This document shows, piece by piece, positions 1 through 14,100 of a DNA stretch of 64,000 bases. The stretch comes from Chiridota heheva (lineage: Eukaryota; Echinodermata; Holothuroidea; Apodida; Chiridotidae). A model generated the notes under the pieces. The model saw only the letters and a program-made list of their open reading frames with translations. It searched no databases and had not been told where the DNA came from. Within the stretch, counting starts at the first letter, position 1. Each line of letters opens with the position of its first letter. The stretch is taken from positions 1,502,501-1,566,500 of the forward strand of contig JAIGNY010002305.1 of NCBI GenBank assembly GCA_020152595.1, in the 5' to 3' direction. The position numbers were made by a program, and so were the translations under genes.

Positions 1-1412
1 TCCGGCGGTATTCAATCTCGCTCACTAACTGCTACACTGCAATGCGTATGTTTCACTGTGTGGATTTGTTTTGATACTTAAATTCCGGCATGAACAGAGA
101 AGGAGTAGTTGCTCTTTTTGTTTTAATTAAAAATATGTGAAATAAGCTTACTGACAATATTTTGGGTGTATGGAAATAAGGTGATATTTTGGGTGTTGCA
201 GTGATGAAAAAAACTATGATTTTGGGTGTTTTGGTATGATAAAAAATGATTTTTGCCTATCAAATCACAAAATTTTGCACAGCTTTTGCCAAAAAAAATA
301 TTGATGATGGATGGTTCAGTCAAAATTCGACCAGAACTCGATGCATTGAAGTCTTTGTAACTTCCTCACTGATTTTCAGGCAAAAGCAAGGTCTGGAAAT
401 ATGGCAAGTAAGTCTTTGAGAGAAAAAAAAATCATTTTTTGGGAAAGTTTGTGTTTTTTTTATTTTTATTTTATTTTAACCAACCTTTTTTATTTAAATC
501 TCCAAATAACCCCTATCAAAAAGTTACATTTTCTGAAAGAACTATTCGAGCTCTTTTAAATGATACCAGGATCACTGCTGTGGGCCTTTTCGATGAAGTA
601 AAATATTTTTTTGAAAAGTGCATGTCCAATCGGTCATGTCATGACTGCGTGGGGTACGAAGGGTTATTAAGGTCAGTGCCAAGTACCATTATAGAGGTTA
701 AAGTAAAGTAGAAGTGCACATTTTTTTTTTACTTTTTCTTTTTCTGATTAAACTTCATATTACTGCCCTGTTATTATCATCTGAATGCAAAGCACCAGAC
801 AAAAAGCAGCAGGTACCATTTTTAGTCATTGGTATGACCCAACCCAGGATTGAACCTGGATCTCCATGCTAAAAAGAATCAAATATTATATGTGGTAAAT
901 CATTTAGAAATTTTCTGTTTATGTTCCGGTTTCTGGTCAAACCAGAATATGACTCGATCCAGGATTGAACCTGGGTCTCCAGCCTGACATGTGAATGCTC
1001 TACCACTGAGCCAAACAGCCATTTAAAGATATTACAACTTCATTAACCATTTACGGCTTGGAAAATGGTCATTTACAGCCATAGAAGGCTCACCATAGGG
1101 GCAAGGGGTGCATTTGCCCCATTACTAATCATTATTTTTGTATTAAATTATATGTGTAGTGAAAAAGATAATCGTATTTCATCCCCCCAACTAACCTCCG
1201 ATTATATTTTGCACAGGTTTCCAACTTAAAGCTCTAACAGCTGCCCGTGTTTACAGCATATATTGAAACAGAAAGGTTGCAATCCTGCATTAACCTTTCT
1301 AGATAAGACGCATTTTTCCCCCATTTTTTCCCTTTTCCGCTTAAGCTTCACATTACTACTACCCTGTTCTATCCTTTAAATGCCAAGTGTCAGCCAAGAA
1401 AGACACAGGCTT
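1..1412. other. Left edge, no exon recognised
   Basis: I searched the minus strand for the CUB9 C-half (phase 0 acceptor, acidic loop, C-G, closing aromatic strand) and found none. A donor-like GGAG|GTTAGT at about 1196 has no CUB-like sequence before it. Contents are SINE fragments and AT-rich sequence. Confidence 0.5.
945..1020 (-). repeat. tRNA-derived SINE head
   Basis: The minus strand reads GGCTGTTTGGCTCAGTGGTA, AGAGCATTC, then CAGGTTCAATCCTGG: a clear A box and B box with tRNA spacing. The acceptor stem ends do not pair well and no CCA or variable arm fits, so I call it a SINE remnant. A tail-end copy (B box only) lies at 830-866 and another at 1740-1775. Confidence 0.6.
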
Positions 1413-1642
1413 CCTTTTTACAGTCTCTGGTATGTCCTGATCAGGTATTGAGTCTGATCCTCTAAATGCCACAGATGTGAAAGTGACAAGCACAATTTTT
1501 ACAGTCTCTTTTATGACAAGATCCAGTCCTTTTTACAGTCTCTGGTATGTCCTGATCAGTTATTGAGTCTGATCATCTGAATGCCACAGATGTGAAAGTG
1601 ACAAGCACAATTTTTACAGTCTCTTTTATGACAAGATCCAGG
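1413..1642. repeat. Tandem duplicate of about 115 bp
   Basis: The block TACAGTCTCTGGTATGTCCT through GTGACAAGCACAATTTTTAC occurs at 1420-1508 and again at 1534-1618, with ACAGTCTCTTTTATGACAAG following each. It borders a SINE-like tRNA fragment. Confidence 0.75.
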
Positions 1643-1975
1643 AGTATACCTGGGTTTTACGGCTGTTCTATCCTCTCAATGTCAAACACCAGGCAACAAA
1701 ATGTCTGGGTTTTTTTCTTTCTACAGTCTCTGCATGGTATGTCCCAATCAGTGATTGAACCTGGGTCTTACTGAGAGAGGGGGGAAGTCACTAAGACATA
1801 AAAGTCCCCATACAATACTATGACAGTCTATGACAGTATAAAGCGCTATATAAGCATTACGATTATTACAAAAGATATGAATATGGAAAAACTAAGTGTG
1901 GAGGAAGGGGGGGGGGGGGGGCGTGTCTATGCCAAAATGCTGAGCGCCAGGCAAGGATGCAACAAGTACACATAC

Positions 1976-2169
1976 CTCCAAGTAATCGTAAATGCACTCC
2001 ACACTATCAGGAGGGGGTGGCTCCAAAATAAATTCGATGAAATTGAGCTGTATACCAAAGCCTTCCTCGACAGTGATCCTATAGGTGCAGTCAATGTTGT
2101 TGGGGTAGGGCTGCGGGAACCAAAGAGACTGGAACACCCCGGATGTGGCAGTGAAATTCATCTGGCACC
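1976..2169 (-). CDS. Exon 24: CUB9, N-terminal half
   Basis: 194 bp, phase 1 to phase 0, intact. It opens GCQMNFTATSGVFQSLWFP, then YPNN, Cys2 in IDCTYRI, IQLNFIEFILE, a five-proline stretch, Cys3 in VEC and the end YDYLE|GTATGT. The 18-bp AT array begins about 95 bp upstream of its acceptor. The matching C-half was not found in 1-1975 and is presumably beyond the window edge. Confidence 0.91.
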
Positions 2170-5100
2170 CTGGATTAATGCAAATGAGAAATGCTTTATC
2201 GTTAATGCTGTCACGATATGTCTGTCCTACGTATCGATTATCATGGAGCAAAATACCGCAAAATATTGGTATATCTTGATATATTGGTATATCTTGATAT
2301 ATTGGTATATCTTGATATATTAGTATATCTTGATATATTGGTATATTGCGATATATTGGTATATTGCGATATATTGGTATATTGCGATATATAAGTATAT
2401 TGCGATATATTGCGATATATTGGTATATTGCGATATATTGGAATGTTGCGCTATATTGGTATATCGCGATATATTGGTATATCCAATATATCGGTATATC
2501 ACGATATATTGGTATATCACGATTAATGGTATATTGCGATATATTGGTATATCGCGATATATTGGTATATCTCAATGTATTGGTATATCGCGATATATCT
2601 CGATATATTGGTACATCACAATATTTTTAAAGAAAACTGACTCACGACACAAATTGTTAATATCACTACTTCTTTTATGTATACATGAATGATGAATGCA
2701 AGAAAAAATGGATTTCCAGATCTAGCAGACGACATGATCGCATGACTATTACGTTCTAGATTTCATCACGCATCACACACGTTTGGTAATTTAGCCAACA
2801 TGACCAAGAATCATCAAAGTGAGACGCACATTTTAGGCCAATTTTTCATTCTTTTTGCCAACTTACATCGGACCGTGCCTGTGTGGGGTGAAGGAGCACG
2901 ATTCTAATTAGTTTTTTCATGTTTCACAATATTTTTGCACATTTTGAAGTTCATTCAGAAACGGTCATGGCCTAAACTTGACTTAGATTTACTACCGTAA
3001 CCTTAGTACCGTAATGTACGAAGTAGCCTAGCCTAGTTGCACGAAAACTATTAGTTTTTGGTATCGCGATATAAGAGGTATATATCATGTCGTGGGAAAA
3101 GAGATATCGCGATATCGCGATAATCGACATATCATGACAGCCCTATCTATCACATGATTATCATTTAATACTACATTGCTAATGACTGGGGTTGGTAGAA
3201 CTGGAACAGTTGCCATCAACCTCTGCTCATTTGCATCATTTAAGATTCTTAGGTTAAGAGTCCTTGAATTTTGAAGAAAAAAACGGTAGCAATAGCCAGT
3301 CTCGAAAAAGTGGGTGTCGAACTGACTTGATTTCAACGTCCAAAAAATATGACATCGTTATTTCTGGAAAAGTGGGGTTCTGAACCCTCCCCAGAAAATA
3401 CTGTTAAGATCTATTGTTTGAATATCTTTGCAGAAAAATTAAGAATTCTACCAGAAACAATTTGAAAATTTACCATTTCATACATTTTTTAAACTAAACC
3501 TCAGTGAAGTGATTCCATACTCTACAAACAAACAAAAAATACACAAACCTGGCTCCTCTGTGCGGGTCTCAACACCGTACGTTGCTTGGTAACCACGAAA
3601 GTCCCTACACCATCACTCACAAAGTTGACAAAGACCAGATTGGCGGTAGACTTCCAAGTAAACGCATCCGTTCCACAAAATTTCTTTTTGGTTCCAGCAA
3701 CTACGTCTTCCAACTGAGGGCAACAGGTAAAATAAAAATACAACAATTATACGTGGATAATGGTCAGACAATTCAACACAGGTGTGACAGAGATCAAACT
3801 AGAACATCAATGATGTTGAAGCTCAACTTTATCACAAAAATGTTCAAAAGAGTAGTAAAGATGATAACTAAGGAAGATGAAATAGGGGAGTTGCCATTTT
3901 TAGTAATTTACTAAGTAAAGTTTTTCATAAAAAAAATATATTTATGGTCCACTGACTTTTAAAAGTATTTTATACGAAGCAATTTATTCATTGCAATATT
4001 CCAATTATACTCTTAACATTTTACATCCTTTTTTCAATTGATTTATCTAAAAATTCACCAATCGTATGATTCAAAACTACATTCAATGAGCAAAGGCCCT
4101 CACACGTGTTTGTTTTATGAGGCTAAACCCCAAGACCTAAGTTATTTTCATTAAAACAAGTAAATTCAGCTAGAGGCATCTGAAGTCAAAACCAAAACTG
4201 TTTTCCTACTTGTCACCAAAGAGAACAAATGTCACAAAATGAAAAGACAGGTGAATAAACTGCTTCAATATCTTGTTCTGGAACTAAGCGAATAAATAAA
4301 AGAGCAATGCATTTCCACTTGTTCCTTTTCCACTTCACATTACTGGCCGGTTCTACACTATAAATCTAAATACCGGGTTCCATTCATCCATCACTCGGCA
4401 GTCAACTGACCATGGCCGCCTTTCCCGCAAATCATAATGATTCAGTGGAACAGCAGGTAACACTGCCACCAGTTCTTCCTGTGGCATTGCAGCATGCCTC
4501 ACTTTGCTCACACATTGTTCCACTCCAGACAGTCACATTCATGACCCAGCAAAACTTGGGCCAACCTTTCCCACGTTGTGTACCAGCTGGAAGACAATGA
4601 ATTAAGGCATTATCAAAAGAAGGTCACCATCCACCACCTATCATGTCTGTCAAGCTATCATTGGTGACAAAATCTGACCACTTGATGCCCAACAGAGTTC
4701 TCCAAATTGTCCTGCCAAATACATCATAATGTTTGATATCTGCGGACTTCTGTGTCAGTGTTGGTTCCAGACAAGGAAGAAACAGCTACCATTTCTAAAG
4801 TCTTTGACATGACCCAATCCAGGGCTGAACCTGGGGTCTCCCACCCGAAAAGCAGATAATCTACCGCTAAACCAAAACAAGCTGGTTGGACATCCTACGG
4901 TTTCGTTAAAGGCGTTCAGTGTACAAGCAAGATCATCAAATGCAAAGTAGGACTCGTAAAAGAAACAAAATGGTGAAGAAATTACTTTAATATCTTACTC
5001 AGATAAGGAGATATCTTGCTTGTGCAAAAATGACTGGTGTGGCAAGCGTACTGTAAATTGCCATGTTCATCTTCACAAATAACATTTGCTAACGTATTTT

Positions 5101-8100
5101 GAAGAAAAATGTTTCCTACTGAATAATTCTATTTTCTTCAAAATTTCTTCAGGTAGTGAATTATAATTATCTTAATATATTCTATTTTAATACCTTCCTG
5201 ACAGAGCTAATGGTTTTTAAAGCACAAAATCTCAGGAAAAGATATTTTATTGGCTACCTGTCTCATATAAAATGGAACTAAATTGTAATCCTCATTTTTA
5301 AATACCTTTATAACATGGCCCCATTATATTTGACCAAAATGTTTTATTATAAACAAACCAGTTACTGCCTTCGCTATCAAAACCACCCCATCCTTTATGT
5401 TCCATAAAGTAAACTTACATACGGCAATCACTCTCTGCAAATATTTGGCCCAAAACTTTGGAATGACTTACCTCTTTTTAATCAAATCTGCTCAATCCCT
5501 TAAACAATTCCACACCTTGCTTAACTCACTTATTTAATTGTGCTTTCAAGTCCTCTTCATAATTTTCTTGTTCTTTGTTTTCTTTATATTTCATGCTTAT
5601 CTTATTTACACATTTGTATTTATTTTCTTTATATGCATATTTTGTAAGGCGCTTTAAAATAAATTATTTAGATAATGCACCATATAAGTGTAATAAACTT
5701 AAACTTAATGGCATACAGAAAGACATTGAGAATATGAGGATGTGATGTCACAACTATCACAACACCTTTACCTCAACATAATCTTTGGCACATGATACAT
5801 GTGGCTGAATCTCAACGAACGTAAACGTTAAAGTAACCAGCATGGCGGGATCCACAATGATGATATGGCGGCAAGCCTGGTTGTTATTGTATTTCTTCGG
5901 GAAATTCGGAGACTGTATTATACCAGAAGTGTCGGTTAGCCTCGAGTCACATCCTTCAAAATAAAAGGAAAAAACATCGTTTTGGTAAATGGTTATAGAT
6001 ATTGTAAGACTCGAGACCAGCCTCAGACAGCAGACCAGAATCAAGTCCCATTTTTGGTCTCGGGAACCAGTGACTGAACTTGGATGAAATGGACTCGACC
6101 ACAAGAAATTGAGTCCAGTCTTGGATGCTACTTTCTATAGGTTAGCTTTCAGACATTCATAGCATTACAATACAACACAGTACAATACAATGCAATGCAA
6201 TACAATGAATAAAATAGTTTTGGTAAGTGATTATCGGTCTTGTAGGACTCATCAAGACCAGTCTCAGACAGCAGACCAGAATCCAGTCCCATTTTTTGAC
6301 GGACTTGGGAACCACTGACTTGCCCTTGGGTGGGATGGACTTAAATTCAAGAAATATAGTCCAGCCTTGGATGATACAGTACTTTCTATGGGTTAGCTTT
6401 TAGACATTAATAGCATTGCAATGCAATACAGTACAATGCAATACAGTGCAATGCAATACAGTACAATGCAATACAGTATAATGCAATGCAGTACAGTGTA
6501 ATACAATACAGTGCAATGCAATACAGTGCAATGCAATACAAGGAATACAATAGTTTTGTAAGTGGTTATCAGCATTGTATGACTTGAGGCCAGTCTCAGA
6601 CAACAGACCAGAATCCAGTCCCATTTTTTGACAAACTTGGGAACCAGTAACTTGCCCTTGGGTGGGATACACCTAACTACAAGAAGTAGAGTCCAGCCTT
6701 GGATGATACAGTACTTTCTATGGGTTAGCTTTAAGACATTAATAGCATTGCAATGCAATACAGTGCAATACAGTATAATGCAATACAGTGCAATACAATA
6801 CAGTGTAATGCAATGCAGTGTTATGCAATGCAGTGTAATGCAATGCATTGTAATGCAATGCAGTGTAATGCAATACAGTGTAATGCAATACAGTGTAATG
6901 CAATACAAGGAATAAAATAAGTTTTGTTAAGTGGTTATCGGCATTGTATGACTTGAGACCAGTCTCAGACAACAGGCCAGAATCCAGTCCTATTTTTGAC
7001 TGACTCAGGACCCAGTGACTTGACCTTGGGTGGAATGGACTCAACTACAAGAAATAAGTCCAGTCTTGGATGCTACTTTCTATAGGTTAGCTTTCAGACA
7101 TTCATAGCATTACAATACAACACAGTACAATACAATGCAACACTATACAATAATATTGATTCTAAACCAGAGGTAGTGCCAATGGGGGAAATACAGGTGG
7201 TTGCAGCCCTGCTCCTGTTGGGAGCATCTGCTGGGACACCCACACCCACATCTGCCAGAACCCCCACACCCACATCTGCCGGGACCCCCACACCCTCATC
7301 TGCCGGGATCCCTACACCCACATCTGTCAAGACCACCCCACACCCACTTCTGCAGGGACACACACCCACATCTGCCAAGACCTCCCACACCCACATCTGC
7401 TGGGACCCAACACCCACATCTGCAGGGACCTCCTGCACCCACATCTGCTGGGACCCCCACATCCGTATCTGCCAGGACCCCCCACACCCATATCTGCCGG
7501 GATCCCACACCCACATCTGCGGGGACCCCACACCCACATCTGCTGGGACCCCCTACACCCACATCTGCAGGGACCCCCTACACCCACATCTGCTGGGACC
7601 CCCACACCCCTGCCGGGACCCCTACACCCACATCTGCCAGGACCCCCTACACCCACATCTGCCAGGAAACAACAATAAAATGTGGAATGATGGTCAAGTT
7701 TTGATGTAGCCCCCTCTTAGAGATAATAGCTTGATATCATTAATATTTTAACCTCTAAAAGTGATAGGAATTTGTTTCTCCAAATTTCACACTTACCTGG
7801 GACAGCAGGCCTAGGAACAAACATATAGCGTGCTAGGAATCCCTTCTTATTAACTGATTTGTCGGTATTAAAAAAACTTGTGCTTCATTTCCAGTTGAGG
7901 TCCAGCCAAATGGAGGTTTCCTTCCACAATACATTGTTTTCTCTTCCAACAGAATGTCTTCCAGCTAAGAAAAAAAATGCGAGGCAATATTTTCAATCCA
8001 GTTAACAAAAATTGTTCATTTATAGATTCACAGACAGGATTTTTTGGGCAAAGGGAAGATAGCGGGGAAATTTCATTCAATTTTTCTTCAATAATTGCAA

Positions 8101-11100
8101 CCCTCTGCCAACACACTATTGTAGTCTTGCTTGTTTACTTTTCAAGCTTTACAATCCTTACTGTCCACACCACCTCTTTACCCATTCAATTTTGCCAGAT
8201 TTTGTATCATTATAATTATAAATATAAATATAAATATAAATATAAATATAAATATAATTATAATTATATTTTTTGTATTTGTATTTGTATTTGTATTTGT
8301 ATTTGTATTTGTATTTGTATTTGTATTTATATTTATATTTATATTTATATTTATATTTATATTTAAATTTAAATTTAAATTTATATTTATAATCTATAAT
8401 TTATAATTTATAATTTATAATTTATATTTATATTCATAATTATAATTATAATTATAATTATAATCATAAATATAATTATGATTATAATTATAATTATCTA
8501 TGTATGTATCTATCTATCTATCTATTCTTATTATTATCATTAATTTTTTTTTTTTTTTTTTTTTGGGGAGGTTAAGTGGCAAACGTTTTACTGATTTCTC
8601 ATTAAATTTTACTAAATAATTTCCAACCCTCTGCCAAGTCATTATTTGTTGTCTTTTTGTTTGCTTTTCAGGCTTTTGATCCTTGGTGTACACACCCACT
8701 GTTTTGCCCAATGGCATCAATAGATTTTGCCAGAACTTTACTCTTTTTAAAGCTTTTGATTCGAGGCATTCAATTCTTTTTAATACAATAGCCAATAATA
8801 TTTTTTTAATATACTAGCAAATAATAAAAGGAACCTCCATAGCAGAGCGGTAAAGCTTCAGTTTTCCAATCTAGGGTCCTTGACTCAATCCACAATGGGT
8901 CTCCAAACAGTGCTCTACCACTGGTTAATATAATGGCTGTGGGCGTCTTCTTGATGTAAAAATACTCAGACGGAGGTCTGTCAGGACATTATGACCCTTG
9001 GTAAACCAAACCAAAACTTAATCCACCATTAATTTTACCTTCCAGTAACCTGGTTTTAGTCATATATCTTTTAAACTTTCAGATATGAAGTACTTACCAT
9101 CACGCGATCATTGCTACATTTACCATCTGACACCCCTTTATCATTAATGCTGTCTTCCAAAATGAAGGATTTGAATATTATGCAAACTAGATGTTTTGGA
9201 TGAGCATGTAGCAGGTATTCACCATTATATTTATTGGGGTAGTTGTCGGAAAATCAGGACTTTTGAATTCTCCACCATTTGAATCACTCAGGATCTTGTA
9301 ATCTAAAAAAAGTAAAAAAATATTTCAGAAATTTCATTAAAAGATTAATTCAGTGGTCAAGCAAGTCCATCTCATATGAAAGAAGACTTCAAAAGAAACA
9401 AAATGGTGAAGAAAGCATTCAAAAATCTTATTCAGTTCAGGATTTATTTAAGTTTAAATTTGGTATCATTTGTGCAGAAACGACTGAATCTGACCAGTTG
9501 TGATGTCATAGCCTCAGATTCCTCAAGGTCTTTATGTGTCCTATCATATTTTGTCCTGCAATTTTGTGGCTTAAAAACCATGGAATGTATCAGGAAAGTA
9601 TTGAATCTAGGAAGGGTATTTACAATAAATAAACCACCTAAAGAAAGTTTTAGGAAAAATAGTGAAAAAAATAAATAAACACTCTTTAAAATACATAAAG
9701 ATTTGAGGAATGTGAGGCTGTGACATCACAACTAGTCTGATTTCAGTCGTTTCTTCAGAAATGATACCAAACTTTAAACTTGAATATCTGTTTACCGGAA
9801 TAAGATTTTTGAACGCTTTTTTCTACCATTTTGTTTCTTTTGAAGTCTTCTTTCATATAAGATGGACTTGCTTAACCGCTGAAGTAATCCTTCATAGGAA
9901 AGTAGTCAAGCATGTTCATCTGATTTAATACAATGTGCGCATGGTAAATAAATAAGATTGAGCTTCGCACTAAAGTCCTTTAGTTTGTTGAATATTTAAG
10001 TCAAGTTATTATGTCCTACTCAAAAACATATTTCATCACTGTGTCAGATTAGGAAACTGTTTAATATCAAGTTCTTCAATATCTGAGTAAACATTATGAC
10101 TGACAAGTGGGAAGGGGGGGGGGGACATTTCCACTGTGTCCAGGGTTCTAGGAGGCCCAGGTCTTAGGGGCCCAACAAATTTATGAAAAAGGATGCAGTC
10201 AAAAAATAGCCTTTGACAAGCAACCTGTCAACTTTAACTTATCAAATGGCACGTATGTTTCAATTTATCCCTAGGTCCGTATTGGCACTTTGTGGCCCTG
10301 ATAGTACAGACCTAAACCTCAGAGCATTAATTTAAAGTATTTTTGTTCTATATCCATTTTTATTTTTCTCAAACACTAAGCTGGGCAGGCAAAATGTACA
10401 GAACACAAACCAGGATTAGCTAGCTTTACATGAACAGACGTGGGCAATACTTACTTTCAAGAGGGACCCTTTGTGTTCTGACACCTTTCCCTGAAGGCGA
10501 TGGGGAATGAATGTTGCACCATGGGATAGCCTAACAATGACTTCGTTGCTATCTGACGTCCAGGTGAATGGAAGATTTGTTGTCTCACACATCGTCTCTG
10601 TGCGAGTAGAGCAGCTGTCTGTAAACTGTCAAAAATTCAAAAAGATAAAAATGGCATTAATCACTTTTAATCAAGGGATTTATTACTCTCTAGAAATTCA
10701 CAACTGTTACTCTCTCTTCACTTCTTCATATGCACACCGCCTTCATGTAACCATCCCACCTTCACCTACCCTACACTTTTGATCAAATGTATTGACTACC
10801 TCTTTCTTGCATTTCACTCCCCCTCACACTCTTTACCTCTTTACCCTACTTTCTATCACCCACTTCCCCTTCCAACTTCACCATCCCACCCCAACTCGAT
10901 CTAGCCACCCTACCCACTCAATAAAATATCCAATTCCCCATTTCATATCACCACCCCACCTACTATTCCATCTGTCCCATCCCCCTCCCTCATCTTTGAT
11001 CCAATATTTAATCTCTGACCTCACATTATACGGCTATATATGGTAATAAAAAAGTGAGAAATTGCCCAGGATATAGTGTTTATGTGTTTATTTCTGACTC

Positions 11101-14100
11101 AATTAACCTCTCTAATTAAATGATTGATAGCTTGTTCAATCAATCACCACATGAATTTGCCTAGCAACAAAATCTGTGTAACTAAGTGGGGCAAACATCC
11201 TACACGGTATTGTGCAGTACAGCTAGCTGGCGGTGTGCGCTCATGCAGTTAATGCAATATACTGTACAAAACAAATTTCTACACACACAGACTGAGTGAC
11301 GACAAAATGGTGAACAAAAATTGTGCTTATGGGACTTTATAAATCCAATTCCCATTACCCAGAACACAGTTAGCAAATATAATTTTGTTTATTCCTTTTG
11401 CTAAAATCTCTAAACTGCTTTCAACAACCTCTTGGGTCATGAAAAAAAAAAAAGAGCAGGCTGACTATTTGTGCAAAGAAAAACAAGTTATAGCAGGATA
11501 GTTGTAACTAAAGTAATCGTAAGTCACTCAGGAGAAGAGTACAGGGGCGGCAGAGGGATTGCAGCCCCTCCCCTCCCTCCCCAATAATTTCAAGTGAACA
11601 TATGTTTAAGCCCCCTAATATTGTTATCACATTTCACCTGACCTCTTAGTATTTTGAATGCTCTGTTGCTCCTGGAGTAGGTAGGTAAAGAGGGAAATGG
11701 TAATGGAGTAAGTAGTGTCACTATAAACATTAAGTATTCACTAAAGAGAGACAACATACCTTCATAGAACTTTCACAGTCCCCTATCGGGATCATGATGT
11801 CTTCGACCGTGACTCTGACTCGAGTATGGAGAGCAGGGTGTGTGCCAATGATCAGATAGCAATTATGCACACCGCTGGACGTCACTCTGGTTGGCCAATC
11901 AAAGGTGCTCTCATCACTAGCATTTATATAGAACAAGCAGTCTGCATATGGAATAGATCAATGATGTAAATTTAGAAAACAAGTTCTTCCTTGAAATCTA
12001 GATGAACCTGGTCAAAATCTTACTTGTAACTTTGATAGCAACAAGTTCTCCCCCTCCATCTGTCAATGCCATCCCTCCCCGCTTCCTGAATACTGACCAT
12101 ACCCGATAGCAGATCAAAGCTACCTCCCTCCATCCCTCCCTCCTCCATACCCCCTACCTCCTCCATACCCCTACCTCCATCACACACCCTACCAGACAGA
12201 AGATGAAACATACCTCCTCCCCCTTCTTCCATTAATGTCATCCCTCCCAACCTCCCTCGTCAATACCACCCACACCAACAGAAGATCACACATACCTCCT
12301 GGCAATGGCGGTTCTAGCTGAAAAAAAGTTGCATTGTAGAACAAAGGAACATGCGATGCATACATCACTGTAAGTTCGTTGCCCTCTGATGTATGGGCAA
12401 AACCGAAGAGATCTCCGGAAAGTTCTATGACCTCATCGTTTGAAAATGGATCCCAGATCTGATGAGATGGAAGAAAGAAGATGGATGCATCAATCTTTTA
12501 TGAATGCCTTTCTTATTAAAATGCATGGTTCCGTGCATTGTTTGAAAAATGCAGAGGTCAAAAGGGTCAAAAATTATCAAATGTACAAATTTGTGTTTTC
12601 CCTGCTCTAAAAATTCCCAAGGTGGTATCAATTAAATATAAATTCCTAATTCAAAATTTATATCAAAAAAACATTGTCTTTAGCCACAAATGGGCAAAAC
12701 TTCATAAAGATTAAGTTTTTGACACCAGATTTGCAAATTAGTGATGTAATTTGCATACTAATTGTATGTTTGACAGGAAAATTATGTTTTGTTGGCCCCT
12801 GATGAATGGGCAAAACCAAAGAGTTCTTCTCAGAGTTCTATGACTTCATCATTTGAGAACGGATCCCAGATCTGATGAGACGGGAGAAAGAAGATGGATG
12901 GGTCAATCTTTTATGAATGCCTTTCAAAAATGCATGTTTGGTACATTTTTTGAAGAATGCAGAGGTCAAAAAAGATCAAAAATTATCAAATTTACAAGTT
13001 CATATTTTTCCTGCTCCAAAAATTCCCAAAGTGGCATCAATTAAAAGAAAATTCTAATTCAACAAGATGGTTTGGTTTGGTTTGTTGATGTTTAACAGCA
13101 CCGCGACAGTCAGAGTCAAATGTGCCAAGAGGGTGCTAAAAAATAATGGTGTAAGAGTAAGGATAGTGAGGAGATGGAAGGTTTGTAAGGGAGATAAAGG
13201 GGAAAAGCTGAATGTGGGAGAAAAAGTTAGGTGAAAAGAAAGGGGTGTGTAAGGTTAGGTGTAGAAGGGGAGGAGGGAGGAGATTATATGTGGTGGAAGA
13301 GGTTGTTGTTGCAGAGGAAGTTGACAATGTTTAAGGAAGAATAATTTTCAAATAGGTCCGAGATTGAGGAGAGAAGAGATCTGGAGTTCTGGTATAGGGG
13401 ACAGGTTAAGAAAATATACTTGATGGAAATATTGGATGTTGCAAGTGGGGCAGAGAGGGGCAGGGGAGCCAGATAAGAGATGGGAGTAAGAAAGAGGAGT
13501 GGCTGAGGTCAATGCGGGTGACAACAAGAACTGTCGGAAGGACAGTATGCTTGACTATTCAAAGCTAGCATATACAATGGGCTGTTGATGGAAGTATATG
13601 CCGGTAATGGGGCTAGTAGGGAAAGTTATTTTAAATTACATGAGCTTTTGAAGGATGCACTTACTTTTCCCCTATCTTTAGATTTTCACATTTTACTGCA
13701 AGCCTCAAAATATCGTTGAGTTGTATCAGACATTTTGGGTGAGGTTACTACCTTACCCAATAACTCGGAAAACATGAAAGAAATCTTTTTAAATAAAACT
13801 CTTTTCATTATATCCATTGAGTCACAAAGAAAGGAGAGACCCACGACTTGCCCATGTCAATGAATCATTAAAATATGAACAATGTATTCTTGCAGCATAA
13901 TGCAATTACTTGTTACTTCTTCCGTCATTTACTTACCTAACTACCCTCTCTATTTATCTTAAAGGATTAACTTAATTCACCTTATATGAAAGAGGACTAA
14001 GAAACAAACAAAAAAAGGTGCAGGAAGCATTCCAAAATATTAATCCATTAAGGAAATATTTGTCTCATTTGTTTAGAAACGACTGAAATCCAACTACTAT

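Noticed and set aside
439-711. Plus-strand 90-codon frame
   Set aside because: Hydrophobic T-rich start followed by unremarkable sequence; no domain, and neither strand gives the missing CUB9 C-half.
945-1020. Functional tRNA gene on the minus strand
   Set aside because: A and B boxes are present, but the acceptor stem does not pair cleanly and related decayed copies occur in the window; a SINE head fits better.
1820-2323. Plus-strand 167-codon frame over exon 24
   Set aside because: Antisense of a clear CUB exon; it continues into the AT array and shows no domain.
3085-3336. Minus-strand frame considered as a CUB or other exon
   Set aside because: No CUB residues, no good acceptor and donor pair, and the phases of exons 23 and 24 join directly.
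4412-4600. Plus-strand 62-codon frame starting MAAFPANHND
   Set aside because: No recognisable domain, no splice context or partner exon; may be from an old element.
7094-7709. Overlapping glycine/valine/cysteine-rich and proline/threonine-rich open frames
   Set aside because: All arise from the CCCACACCCACATCTGC minisatellite; different frames on both strands are equally open.
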